Part shown: one piece after another, positions 1 through 6,083 of the stretch
Layout: each line of letters begins with the position of its first letter
How positions within the stretch are numbered: position 1 is the first letter of the stretch
From: a virus
Strand: one strand, 5' to 3'
DNA length: 25,177 bases
IMG/VR virus record: IMGVR_UViG_3300027782_000340
Span: 1-25,177 of that record
Made by a program: the position numbers and the translations under genes
The notes under the pieces: generated by a model
Seen by the model: only the letters and a program-made list of their open reading frames with translations
Told to the model about the DNA's origin: nothing
The model's database searches: none

Positions 1-1029
1 TTTGGAAATTCCTATAATAGTAATAATAATGTTGGAATGCAACTTCGTGTTTCAAATGATGGTACACAAGTTCAAGCCGTAACAATAAATAATCAAGGTA
101 ATGTTGGTATAGGTACAACAAGTCCTGTTAATAAATTGCATATAAGTGGATCTTCTACAAATTTACCACTTAAATTGGAAGGATTGACAAGTAACGCAAC
201 TGGTTACTTTTTAACAGTAGATAACACTACCGGCGTAGTACATAAATCAACAAGTGGCGCTAGTGGAACAAGTGGTGCTAGTGGAAGTAGTGGCAGTAGT
301 GGTGCTAGTGGAACAAGCGGATCAAGTGGTACAAGCGGATCCAGTGGTGCTAGTGGAACAAGTGGAAGTAGTGGTACAAGTGGACAAACTGGATCAAGTG
401 GTACAAGCGGATCAAGTGGTACAAGCGGATCAAGTGGTACAAGCGGATCCAGTGGTACAAGTGGACAAACTGGATCAAGTGGAAGTAGTGGTACAAGTGG
501 ACAAACTGGATCAAGTGGAAGTAGTGGTACAAGTGGACAAACTGGATCAAGTGGAAGTAGTGGTACAAGTGGATCCGGAGTTTCTGGTGGCACAAATAAT
601 ATAGTTGCAAAGTTTAGTGGTGCTACAACACTCGCAACTTCTACTATAACGGACAATGGAACTACAGTTACAATTGCTGCAGCAAGTAGCATACAAGGTG
701 TTAAGGAAACGTATGCAACTACTGCACCTACATCTAGTGTTGTTACTATAGACCTTAATACTACAACTGTTGCTTTGTTAACTCTTAATGCTAGTGTTAC
801 TAGTTTTACTATTAATAATTTAACCGCTGGAAAAGTTAATTCATTTACAATAGTAACAATACCAAACGGATCTGTATATACTATAACTTGGACATTTGGA
901 GTCGTGGGTGTCAAATGGCCCGGTGGAACAGCACCAACATTAACTACAACAAACGGTAAATATGATGTATTTAGCTTTATATATGATGGTACAAACTGGT
1001 ATGGTTTTATAGGCGGACAAAATTTCTAA
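1..1029 (+). CDS. Tail fibre protein with collagen-like repeats, 5'-truncated
   Basis: The reading frame is open from the first base, so the true start is probably left of the window; the first internal ATG is at 37. Counting from that ATG, residues 20-38 contain a GNVGIGTTSP-type segment that is common just before the distal domains of phage tail fibres. Residues 73-184 are an uninterrupted Gly-X-Y stretch with X/Y almost only Ser, Thr, Ala, Gln, as in collagen-like fibre shafts. Residues 185-330 form a Thr/Val/Ile/Asn-rich beta domain ending in YDVFSFIYDGTNWYGFIGGQ, typical of fibre tips. The role inferred is a trimeric distal fibre or receptor-binding protein. The next structural gene begins 5 nt after its stop, with no visible promoter between. 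No ribosome site can be judged because the start is missing. Assignment as a fibre is firm; receptor and exact position on the virion are unknown. Confidence 0.85.
   Translation, partial: FGNSYNSNNNVGMQLRVSNDGTQVQAVTINNQGNVGIGTTSPVNKLHISGSSTNLPLKLEGLTSNATGYFLTVDNTTGVVHKSTSGASGTSGASGSSGSSGASGTSGSSGTSGSSGASGTSGSSGTSGQTGSSGTSGSSGTSGSSGTSGSSGTSGQTGSSGSSGTSGQTGSSGSSGTSGQTGSSGSSGTSGSGVSGGTNNIVAKFSGATTLATSTITDNGTTVTIAAASSIQGVKETYATTAPTSSVVTIDLNTTTVALLTLNASVTSFTINNLTAGKVNSFTIVTIPNGSVYTITWTFGVVGVKWPGGTAPTLTTTNGKYDVFSFIYDGTNWYGFIGGQNF
253..588 (+). repeat. Collagen-like Gly-X-Y coding repeat
   Basis: About 112 residues of Gly-X-Y triplets (GTS, GSS, GAS, GQT). Within it, positions 454-561 are three consecutive, apparently identical 36-bp units encoding GTSGQTGSSGSS. 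The near-identity at DNA level points to recent expansion by slippage or recombination. In-frame gain or loss of units would change shaft length without breaking the gene. Confidence 0.95.
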
Positions 1030-1034
1030 TACTT

Positions 1035-1685
1035 ATGGCAACAATAGGATCGGGTAGATCATCATTAATAAGAAGTAAAACAGCTGCCGGATCGGCAGTA
1101 AATTATACTTTGGTAAGATATGAAGGCGCTACTACTACAAGCGGAACAGTTGGATCCAGTACCTGTATATATGAACTGTATTTATTTACAGATGGATTTG
1201 TAGAAATGAGATTAGGCAATTGGGCTAATTCTGGTGGATTTTCCGGTCATTATACTGCTGGAGGAACTGGTACATCTCTTTCTCCATCAGCTAATACTAC
1301 ATATGTTTGGAACGCAACAGGAACAACCACTACATTTTTAGCTGGTTATCAATATATAAACGGAGTCGCAACAGCCGCAGGATCAACAAACCCTTCTTTA
1401 GGGGCAAGCTCCGTGGGTAGTTGGCCTCCTACAAGTTGGACCAGTTTACAAAATGGGAGTGTGGATGATAATTTCGTTTCAGTAACAATAGCCCCAACAA
1501 CATTTTTTGGTACATCCCGAACCACTGCATATATTGGTAGCAACGCTTATATTACATTTGGAGCTGGCAGCGCTCTTTATAGCGGTTTAAGTGCTACAGT
1601 TCCAGCTGTAGATAAATTCATGTTTAACGCGGCTGATAGAAGTTATCAAAGAGTTGCGTATTTAACTGCGGGTGGATCAAAATAA
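1035..1685 (+). CDS. Putative tail fibre/virion surface protein
   Basis: A 216-residue protein rich in Ser, Thr, Gly, Ala and aromatic residues, with alternating hydrophobic beta-strand character and no membrane segment or signal peptide. Composition and its place between a collagen-like fibre and a tail-fibre chaperone suggest a fibre tip or adhesin-like structural component. I do not recognise a named domain. The motif VRYEGATTTSGTVGSSTCIYELYLFTDGFVEMRLGNW-like N-terminal half (described by position: residues 28-63) looks like a compact beta domain. The start ATG at 1035 lies 5 nt after the previous stop and has no Shine-Dalgarno sequence, so translation may be coupled to the fibre gene. 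It could instead be a head or tail decoration protein; the context argues for the tail. Confidence 0.65.
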   Translation: MATIGSGRSSLIRSKTAAGSAVNYTLVRYEGATTTSGTVGSSTCIYELYLFTDGFVEMRLGNWANSGGFSGHYTAGGTGTSLSPSANTTYVWNATGTTTTFLAGYQYINGVATAAGSTNPSLGASSVGSWPPTSWTSLQNGSVDDNFVSVTIAPTTFFGTSRTTAYIGSNAYITFGAGSALYSGLSATVPAVDKFMFNAADRSYQRVAYLTAGGSK

Positions 1686-1692
1686 TAAAATT

Positions 1693-2139
1693 ATGAAAGT
1701 AGCAAAAATAATAAACAATTCAATTTATATACAAAGTATTTATACAATGTTTCCTAACGTTTCATTTCCTGACGTTGGTGTACCTGATGAATTTTTACAG
1801 ACTCACAATTTATATAAAGTACTTGAATATATACCACATAATCCAGAAACACAAATCTTTAATTTATTAGATGTGCCAGTACTAAAAGATAATATAGTTT
1901 ATACAGTTGAAGTTTTAGATAAAACAGCCGCGGAAATTAAATCAGATAAGCTAATAAAAGTCAGACTGTATCGCACTAATCTTTTAAACGAATCTGATAG
2001 TTACGTCACAATTGATAGATGGGAAGCTTATTCAGATGCGCAAAAAACTGCATGGAGACAATATAGACAGTCTTTAAGAGATATACCTCAAATCGCAGAT
2101 GATTTAGATAATATTGTATGGCCTATTAAGCCAAATTAA
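1693..2139 (+). CDS. Tail fibre assembly chaperone-like protein (Phage_tail_APC type)
   Basis: A protein of about 148 residues. Its C-terminal part (roughly residues 92-148) has the hallmark order of phage tail assembly chaperones of the APC family: R-x-x-LLxxSD, then D(R)W, then a W-R-Q-Y-R-Q-SLRDIPQ helix, and finally IVWPIKP. These proteins help fold or trimerise tail fibres and are usually encoded next to the fibre gene, as here. The frame extends upstream to a GTG at 1672, which overlaps the previous gene by 14 nt, but the ATG at 1693 gives a more natural N-terminus (MKVAKIINNS) and clears the overlap, so I chose it. The N-terminal half (PNVSFPDVGVPDEFL) resembles the variable fibre-specific part of such chaperones. 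The fibre target is inferred to be one of the two proteins just upstream. Confidence 0.8.
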   Translation: MKVAKIINNSIYIQSIYTMFPNVSFPDVGVPDEFLQTHNLYKVLEYIPHNPETQIFNLLDVPVLKDNIVYTVEVLDKTAAEIKSDKLIKVRLYRTNLLNESDSYVTIDRWEAYSDAQKTAWRQYRQSLRDIPQIADDLDNIVWPIKPN

Positions 2140-2159
2140 AATTATAATTATTAATAGTC

Positions 2160-2188
2160 TTGACTTTATAATTTATATAAAGTATAAG
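2160..2188 (+). promoter_or_regulatory. Candidate sigma70-like promoter
   Basis: TTGACT (2160-2165), 17-nt spacer, TATAAG (2183-2188). It sits in the 160-bp spacer 2140-2299, which has no gene, and faces the HAD-nucleotidyltransferase gene. Its transcription start would fall at about 2195, on the palindrome CAAGCGCTTG. The region is very AT-rich, so chance matches are possible. Confidence 0.5.
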
Positions 2189-2194
2189 CATAAG

Positions 2195-2277
2195 CAAGCG
2201 CTTGTTGAATTAAGTGGTTGTTAAATATTAATTAAATAATACTAAATTATTGATAGTTAAATTAAAGTTAAGCGCTT
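2195..2277 (+). repeat. Pair of AAGCGCTT palindromes
   Basis: CAAGCGCTTG at 2195-2204 and AAGCGCTT at 2270-2277 share the same self-complementary core, separated by about 65 bp of AT-rich DNA. The GC-rich core stands out in this spacer. The first copy lies at the predicted start of transcription from the 2160-2188 promoter, and the second lies 10 nt before the CTATTTAT box. They could be binding sites for a dimeric regulator; no direct proof. Confidence 0.4.
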
Positions 2278-2286
2278 GATATGCTA

Positions 2287-2294
2287 CTATTTAT
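2287..2294 (+). promoter_or_regulatory. CTATTTAT start-proximal box
   Basis: CTATTTAT ends 5 nt before the ATG at 2300. One of seven similar boxes in the window. If it acts as a -10 element the mRNA would begin at or near the start codon. A TATAAAT string overlapping the ATG (2297-2302 region) is also present but too close to serve this gene. Confidence 0.45.
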
Positions 2295-2299
2295 TATAA

Positions 2300-3466
2300 A
2301 TGATTACTAATAAACATAAAATATATTTGGATATGGATGGAGTAATAAGTGATTGGGAATCACAGTTTAAGCGCTATAGTGGTGGAGTGCCTGTAGAAAC
2401 TTATGATGTTGAGCATGGCAAAAAAAATAGATTTAAATTTGTTGATAAAAATTGTCCTGAATATTATTCTACAATGCCTTGGATGAAAGATGGTAAGTTG
2501 CTTTATAATTTTGTAAAAAATTTACCTGTAGAAATATTGAGTCATGCACCTAGTAAATTATCTTATATTGGTAAAAAGCAATGGTTAGCTAATAATAAGA
2601 TTGATATTGAAGCTAATTTGGTACCGCATAGAAATTTAAAAGCAAAGTTTGCAAATGCTGATAGTATTTTAATAGATGATCGTGAAGATAATGTAAATGA
2701 TTTTATAAATGCTGGTGGCAAAGCAATATTGCATAAAAATGCTATAGATACTATTAATCAACTAAAAGAAATGTTGGGTATTAAAGAAAAACATAGAATT
2801 TATAATAGTATTTTAAATCCTGAAATTTGGGCAACTAAAGATGAAATAAAGCCTGAAGTATTAAATAAACTATTAACTATAGCAAATACTTTCTACAAAG
2901 ATACTGATTTGAATGTACCGCTTGAAAATGTATATTTTCTTGGTAGTACCGCCGGATATAATTGGTCACCCACCAGTGATATAGATTTACATTTGCTTGT
3001 AGACTTTTCTAAGATTGCTGATAATAAAGAAATTGTTAAGAATTATGTGGGTGGATTAAAAAGTAAATGGAATGATTCGCACGATATTCGAATTGGTAAT
3101 CATCCGGTGGAAGTTTATATTCAAGATGTTAATGAAGTTAACCGAAGTCAAGCTGTATATAGTTTGACTAAAAATACTTGGGTAAAAAAGCCACAAATAG
3201 AAGACATACAGATTGATAAAGCTACTATTTCAAAGAAATATAAAGAATATGTAACATTTATTAATACGGCTGTAAAAGAACAAGATCTAGACAAATTGAA
3301 ACGTTTGGTAAAGCGGTTATATGAAATGCGTGAAGCTGGATTGGATAAAAGTGGAGAATACAGCACAGAAAACTTAGTGTTCAAACTTTTGAGATCCAGT
3401 GGGTACGTTAATCAACTAAAAGACGCGATAAATAATATCACGGATAAAAATTTGAGTCATATTTAA
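2300..3466 (+). CDS. HAD-family phosphatase fused to a DNA polymerase beta-type nucleotidyltransferase
   Basis: A 388-residue two-domain enzyme. Residues 7-160 are a HAD hydrolase close to 5'(3')-deoxyribonucleotidases: nucleophile motif D11-M-D13-G-V, a motif II serine at S81 (EILSHAP), lysines K92/K93 as motif III candidates, and the D126-D127 acidic motif IV (LIDDRED). Residues 205-280 are a nucleotidyltransferase: FLGS at 213-216, S226-D227-I-D229-LHLLVD, and a third carboxylate E271 in VEVYI, so all three metal-binding acids are present. Residues 281-388 are a helical C-terminal region with REAGLDKSGEYSTENLVFKLL, a segment I associate with phage nucleotidyltransferases. The HAD part would remove a phosphate; the second would transfer a nucleotide. 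Substrate is unknown: nucleotide, NAD-like compound, RNA end or protein are all possible. It has its own upstream promoter-like elements and lies just before the tail tube gene. ATG at 2300 has no Shine-Dalgarno sequence. Confidence 0.8.
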   Translation: MITNKHKIYLDMDGVISDWESQFKRYSGGVPVETYDVEHGKKNRFKFVDKNCPEYYSTMPWMKDGKLLYNFVKNLPVEILSHAPSKLSYIGKKQWLANNKIDIEANLVPHRNLKAKFANADSILIDDREDNVNDFINAGGKAILHKNAIDTINQLKEMLGIKEKHRIYNSILNPEIWATKDEIKPEVLNKLLTIANTFYKDTDLNVPLENVYFLGSTAGYNWSPTSDIDLHLLVDFSKIADNKEIVKNYVGGLKSKWNDSHDIRIGNHPVEVYIQDVNEVNRSQAVYSLTKNTWVKKPQIEDIQIDKATISKKYKEYVTFINTAVKEQDLDKLKRLVKRLYEMREAGLDKSGEYSTENLVFKLLRSSGYVNQLKDAINNITDKNLSHI

Positions 3467-3479
3467 AAAAAGTTAATTA

Positions 3480-3501
3480 AAATATAAATCGTTTTATATT
3501 T
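3480..3501 (+). promoter_or_regulatory. AT-only hairpin upstream of tube gene containing T4-late-like TATAAAT
   Basis: A 9-bp inverted repeat (3480-3488 and 3493-3501) with loop TCGT. Its left arm carries TATAAAT (3483-3489), matching the core of the T4 late promoter TATAAATA, and its right arm is the mirror TATTTAT. With TATAAAT as -10 the start would fall near 3496, giving a leader of about 30 nt that includes AAGG at 3515-3518. It may be a promoter, a weak terminator of the upstream gene, or both. Confidence 0.4.
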
Positions 3502-3503
3502 AT
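3496..3503 (+). promoter_or_regulatory. ATATTTAT box, distal to tube gene start
   Basis: Same box as found close to other starts, but here 23 nt before the ATG at 3527, and followed by a Shine-Dalgarno-like AAGG. This is the only boxed gene with room for a normal leader. Confidence 0.35.
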
Positions 3504-3526
3504 AATCAATAACATAAGGTAAAAAT

Positions 3527-4018
3527 ATGGCAGAACTACTAAATCCATCAGAAATTTTTTCAACAGCTTTTGAACCAAAAGTAAAGAATCGTTTTATTCT
3601 TTACGTTGATGGTCTTCCATCATTCATTATTAAAAAGGTCAATCGTCCTAAGTTAACACAAGCTAAGAAAGAACTTGACCACATGAACATAAAAACTTAC
3701 TACAAAGGTAAGAGTGTTTGGGATGATATCAGTATGGAACTTTATGATCCAATTGTACCATCTGGCGCTCAAGCAGTAATGGAGTGGGTTCGTTTGCATC
3801 ACGAATCAGTTACTGGTCGTGATGGTTATCAAGATTTCTATAAAAAAGATCTTACTATTAACGTTCTTGGCCCCGTCGGCGATAAAGTGGAAGAATGGAC
3901 ACTAAAGGGTGCATTCATCACAAGCGCTGATTTCCAAGAAATGGATTGGAGCGATGATGGTGCCGCTCAAATGATTAGTTTAACAATATCAATCGATTAC
4001 GCAATTCTTCAGTATTAA
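3527..4018 (+). CDS. gp19: Tail tube protein, T4 gp19 family
   Basis: 163 residues, the same length as T4 gp19. These subunits stack as hexameric rings to form the inner tail tube, built up inside the sheath from the baseplate. Supporting features are the N-terminal MAELLNPSEIFSTAFEPKVKN-like opening, the central F-(I/V)-xx-VNRPKL strand (residues 34-42), the WDDISMELYDPIVPSGAQ segment (65-82) and the C-terminal beta strands ending in MISLTISIDYAIL, all typical of the gp19/Hcp tube fold. A Shine-Dalgarno-like AAGG sits 8 nt before the ATG, rare in this window, and all arginine codons I checked are CGT, unlike the AGA-rich tail genes nearby; both fit very high expression. It is followed within 25 nt by a strong terminator, so it is probably transcribed as a short unit. 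The sheath gene gp18, usually just upstream, is not in the window. Confidence 0.93.
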   Translation: MAELLNPSEIFSTAFEPKVKNRFILYVDGLPSFIIKKVNRPKLTQAKKELDHMNIKTYYKGKSVWDDISMELYDPIVPSGAQAVMEWVRLHHESVTGRDGYQDFYKKDLTINVLGPVGDKVEEWTLKGAFITSADFQEMDWSDDGAAQMISLTISIDYAILQY

Positions 4019-4041
4019 GATTTGGTAACCAAATTAAAAAG

Positions 4042-4065
4042 AACCCCACATTTATCTGTGGGGTT
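4042..4065 (+). terminator. Intrinsic terminator after tail tube gene
   Basis: Perfect 9-bp stem AACCCCACA/TGTGGGGTT with loop TTTATC, followed by TTCT. Starts 24 nt after the gp19 stop. The T stretch runs straight into a CTATTTAT box for the next gene. Confidence 0.93.
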
Positions 4066-4067
4066 TT

Positions 4068-4075
4068 CTATTTAT
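4068..4075 (+). promoter_or_regulatory. CTATTTAT start-proximal box
   Basis: Begins 3 nt after the terminator stem and ends 6 nt before the ATG at 4082. Since the terminator should stop upstream transcripts, the next gene needs a new start here; this box is the only candidate element in the 16 nt available, which supports a promoter role. Confidence 0.55.
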
Positions 4076-4081
4076 TAACAT

Positions 4082-4978
4082 ATGCAAATGGGCAAGAAAG
4101 TATTCGTCATTTATCCTGGTAGATTTCATCCTTTTCACACAGGTCACAAGGGTGTATATAACTATTTAAGCACCAAATTTGGTGGCAATGACGTATACAT
4201 AACAACCACCGGAGTAGTTGAATTGCCAAAGTCACCTTTTTCATTTGATGAGAAAAAAGAAATGATGATGGCAACTGGTATACCATCCAATAAAATACTA
4301 AATGTCAAAAACAACTATAATCTGCAAAGTGTATCAAGTCAGATACCAATCAATGTAGAACGTGACAGTATTATTTTTGCGGTTAGTCAAAAAGATATGG
4401 CTGAAGATCCAAGATTCAAGAACTTTGTCAAAAAAGATGGATCTCCTTCGTATTTGCAGCCAATGCCAAAAAATGAAAGCAAATTGGAACCAGCAATTAA
4501 ACACGGTTACTTAATTACAGTGCCAACAACAGATTTTACAGTATTAGGATTACCAGCAAGAAGTGCAAGTCAATTAAGATCTCAGTATTCAACACTAAAG
4601 CCCGAACAACAAAAAGCATTTATTGTGGATCTATTTGGTAGTTATAATCCCAAGATACATAAGATATTAAACAACAAATTGGGTAACACCAGTGGTAAAT
4701 TGACAGAAAAGCAAAAGAAGCTATTAAAGAAATTGATTGTGGGTATCTTAAAAGAAGACGAAGATAAAATAAATTCTGCCAAAGAAAAACGAAATGCGGC
4801 TGAAGAGGATCTTCGACAAGCGGAACTTGAAGGCGCAGAAGAAGATTTAAAAAAAGCAAATGATAATTTATCATCGGCTACTACTCCAGAGGAAAAAGAT
4901 GCCGCTGAGGCAAATGTAAAAATAAAGAAGGCTTTGGTGGATAGTAAAAAAATTGCGTTGCAATCAAAACAAGATTAA
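4082..4978 (+). CDS. Cytidylyltransferase-like (HxGH) nucleotidyltransferase with coiled-coil tail
   Basis: 298 residues. Residues 6-170 are a class I nucleotidyltransferase of the cytidylyltransferase/NMN adenylyltransferase superfamily: VIYPGRFHPFHTGH holds the HxGH signature (H19-T20-G21-H22), and LPARSASQLR (157-166) is the ISTRxx-like second site. Such enzymes transfer AMP or CMP onto a phosphorylated substrate with release of pyrophosphate. The substrate cannot be read from sequence. Residues 225-298 are a Glu/Lys/Ala-rich helix, probably a coiled coil for oligomerisation or tethering. The protein lies between tail tube and baseplate genes, so it might be virion-associated or simply expressed late. 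ATG 4082 and ATG 4088 are both possible; I prefer 4082 because its spacing from CTATTTAT matches the other boxed genes. No Shine-Dalgarno sequence. NAD salvage, lipid-head or sugar activation are alternatives. Confidence 0.8.
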   Translation: MQMGKKVFVIYPGRFHPFHTGHKGVYNYLSTKFGGNDVYITTTGVVELPKSPFSFDEKKEMMMATGIPSNKILNVKNNYNLQSVSSQIPINVERDSIIFAVSQKDMAEDPRFKNFVKKDGSPSYLQPMPKNESKLEPAIKHGYLITVPTTDFTVLGLPARSASQLRSQYSTLKPEQQKAFIVDLFGSYNPKIHKILNNKLGNTSGKLTEKQKKLLKKLIVGILKEDEDKINSAKEKRNAAEEDLRQAELEGAEEDLKKANDNLSSATTPEEKDAAEANVKIKKALVDSKKIALQSKQD

Positions 4979-5027
4979 ATATAATAATTAAAAAGTTATA
5001 TAATGTTCTATATATTGTTACAAAGTT

Positions 5028-5849
5028 ATGAGTGACGAAATTATTATTCAAAAATTAAAACAACAACATTCAGCTGCTCCCACACCTGTAGCTACAAGTT
5101 ATCCATCTGAAACAATTGATTTGCCATCAAAGGGTTATTTTTATGATGAATCTAATCCATTGAGCAAAGGAACCATTGAATTAAAGATGATGACTGCTAG
5201 GGAAGAAGATATTCTGACCAATGAAAATTTCATCAAAAATGGTACCGTATTGGATAAGTTGATGGAAGGTCTAATTGTTACGCCCGGCGTAAGAACTCAA
5301 GACTTGTTAATGATTGATAAAAATTCTTTATTTATCGCTGCTAGACGATTGGCATATGGTGATAAATATGGACCAGTAAAGATTGAATGTAAAAAGTGTA
5401 ATACCGAAAACAAAACTTATATTGATTTAAGCACATTAAATGAAAAAGAAACGGATTTTAGTAAGTTTCAAAAAGGTACCAACGAATTTGAATTTGAGTT
5501 TCCATTCAGCAAGAGACGGATCACGTTTAAACTGATTACGTCAGGTGATCAAGAAAGTATTGATCGTGATATTAAGGCTCTAACCAAGATTAAAAAACAT
5601 TCTAGCACCGAAGTTACTACTAGACTTAAAAAACTGATCGTCAGTATTGATGGAAAGCCTGATATAGCGGCTATTAATAAGTTTGTTGATAATGAGCTAC
5701 TATCAAAGGACAGTATGGCGTTGAGATCTTATGTTAAAACAATTGCGCCTGAATTGGATATGGGTTTTGACTTTGTATGTGAACACTGTGGTGAGGTGGA
5801 AAGGATGGATGTACCTATGACGGTACAGTTTTTTTGGCCTGAGTCCTGA
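5028..5849 (+). CDS. gp26: T4 gp26-like baseplate/tail assembly protein with zinc-type Cys pairs
   Basis: 273 residues in the base frame. Residues 29-65 have the conserved T4 gp26-family opening: IDLPSKGYFYD, then NPLSKG and the MTAREEDILT motif. Two cysteine pairs, C121-x-x-C124 and C251-x-x-C254, would make a four-cysteine metal site. In T4, gp26 acts in assembly of the baseplate hub, and its genes lie just before the tape measure gene, as here. The last codons read TTT TTT TGG then stop at 5847-5849; the seven T residues at 5829-5835 coincide with the point where the +1 frame opens into a further 70 codons with fibre-free, conserved-looking sequence. This suggests two products: 273 residues, and about 339 residues after a +1 shift, as tail assembly chaperones do in other phages. 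The start ATG has no clear Shine-Dalgarno sequence. Family assignment is good, exact hub role is inferred. Confidence 0.8.
   Translation: MSDEIIIQKLKQQHSAAPTPVATSYPSETIDLPSKGYFYDESNPLSKGTIELKMMTAREEDILTNENFIKNGTVLDKLMEGLIVTPGVRTQDLLMIDKNSLFIAARRLAYGDKYGPVKIECKKCNTENKTYIDLSTLNEKETDFSKFQKGTNEFEFEFPFSKRRITFKLITSGDQESIDRDIKALTKIKKHSSTEVTTRLKKLIVSIDGKPDIAAINKFVDNELLSKDSMALRSYVKTIAPELDMGFDFVCEHCGEVERMDVPMTVQFFWPES
5829..5835 (+). other. T7 slippery run, candidate +1 (or -2) programmed frameshift site
   Basis: In the gp26-like frame the codons are CAG TTT TTT TGG. A tRNA-Phe on the second TTT can move +1 onto TTT with full pairing, making the next codon GGC and opening the downstream frame. A single-tRNA -2 slip on the run also reaches that frame. 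A one-base homopolymer error in the assembly would give the same picture. Confidence 0.55.
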
Positions 5850-6048
5850 ATATAAGGTACAAGTTCACAGTCAAATATTTGAATTGAGTTACTTCTCGCA
5901 AGGAGCTGTAAATGTACAAATTGCGTATCAATTACCCGTGTTTTTGCGCAATTTTTATTATGCTCAATTAGCAAATATAAAGAACAAAGAAAGTGATAGT
6001 TACAAAGAACCCACTAAAAAGTCGGGTAAAGTAGACAGGCCTTTTTAG
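5836..6048 (+). CDS. +1-frame extension of the gp26-like protein (no start codon of its own)
   Basis: The frame is open from 5821 to the TAG at 6046-6048 and contains no ATG. Its translation after the T run begins GLSPEYKVQVHSQIFEL and continues with YQLPVFLRNFYYAQLANIKNKE, then a charged tail ending DRPF. The LSPEY...ELSY...QLPVFLRNFYY pattern is well formed and resembles small segments found after gp26-like proteins in related phages. Because this sequence begins inside the end of the gp26-like gene and only CTG (5839) or TTG codons could start it, expression by frameshift from the upstream frame is the simplest reading. The position, immediately before the tape measure gene, matches the gpG/gpGT-type chaperone arrangement of lambda-like and P2-like phages. 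Alternatives are a non-ATG start, translational coupling, or a sequencing indel. Confidence 0.65.
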   Translation, partial: GLSPEYKVQVHSQIFELSYFSQGAVNVQIAYQLPVFLRNFYYAQLANIKNKESDSYKEPTKKSGKVDRPF

Positions 6049-6050
6049 TG
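6012..6050 (+). repeat. 10-bp perfect inverted repeat at end of the +1-frame ORF
   Basis: CACTAAAAAG (6012-6021) and CTTTTTAGTG (6041-6050) flank a 19-nt loop, and the right arm covers the stop codon at 6046-6048. There is no T run after it, so it is not a typical terminator. It could shape RNA between the chaperone and tape measure genes. Confidence 0.5.
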
Positions 6051-6068
6051 TAAAATGATATAGTTGTC

Positions 6069-6076
6069 ATATTTAT
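6069..6076 (+). promoter_or_regulatory. ATATTTAT start-proximal box
   Basis: Ends 7 nt before the tape measure ATG at 6084. No Shine-Dalgarno sequence lies between. Confidence 0.45.
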
Positions 6077-6083
6077 ATATTAT

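Noticed and set aside
454-561. 36-bp repeats suggesting a CRISPR array
   Set aside because: The units are directly adjacent, have no spacers, and lie in frame in a tail fibre gene.
254-604. Shifted-frame plus-strand ORF in the repeat
   Set aside because: Frame shadow of the collagen-like repeat, with monotonous Val/Gln/Asp sequence.
204-914. Long minus-strand frame rich in Pro, Leu, Val, Asp
   Set aside because: It is the antisense of the Gly-X-Y repeat; the periodic codons of the fibre gene keep the opposite frame open. No start signal or protein-like sequence beyond the repeat.
1672-1692. GTG start for the tail chaperone
   Set aside because: It would overlap the previous gene and add an atypical N-terminus; ATG at 1693 is more plausible.
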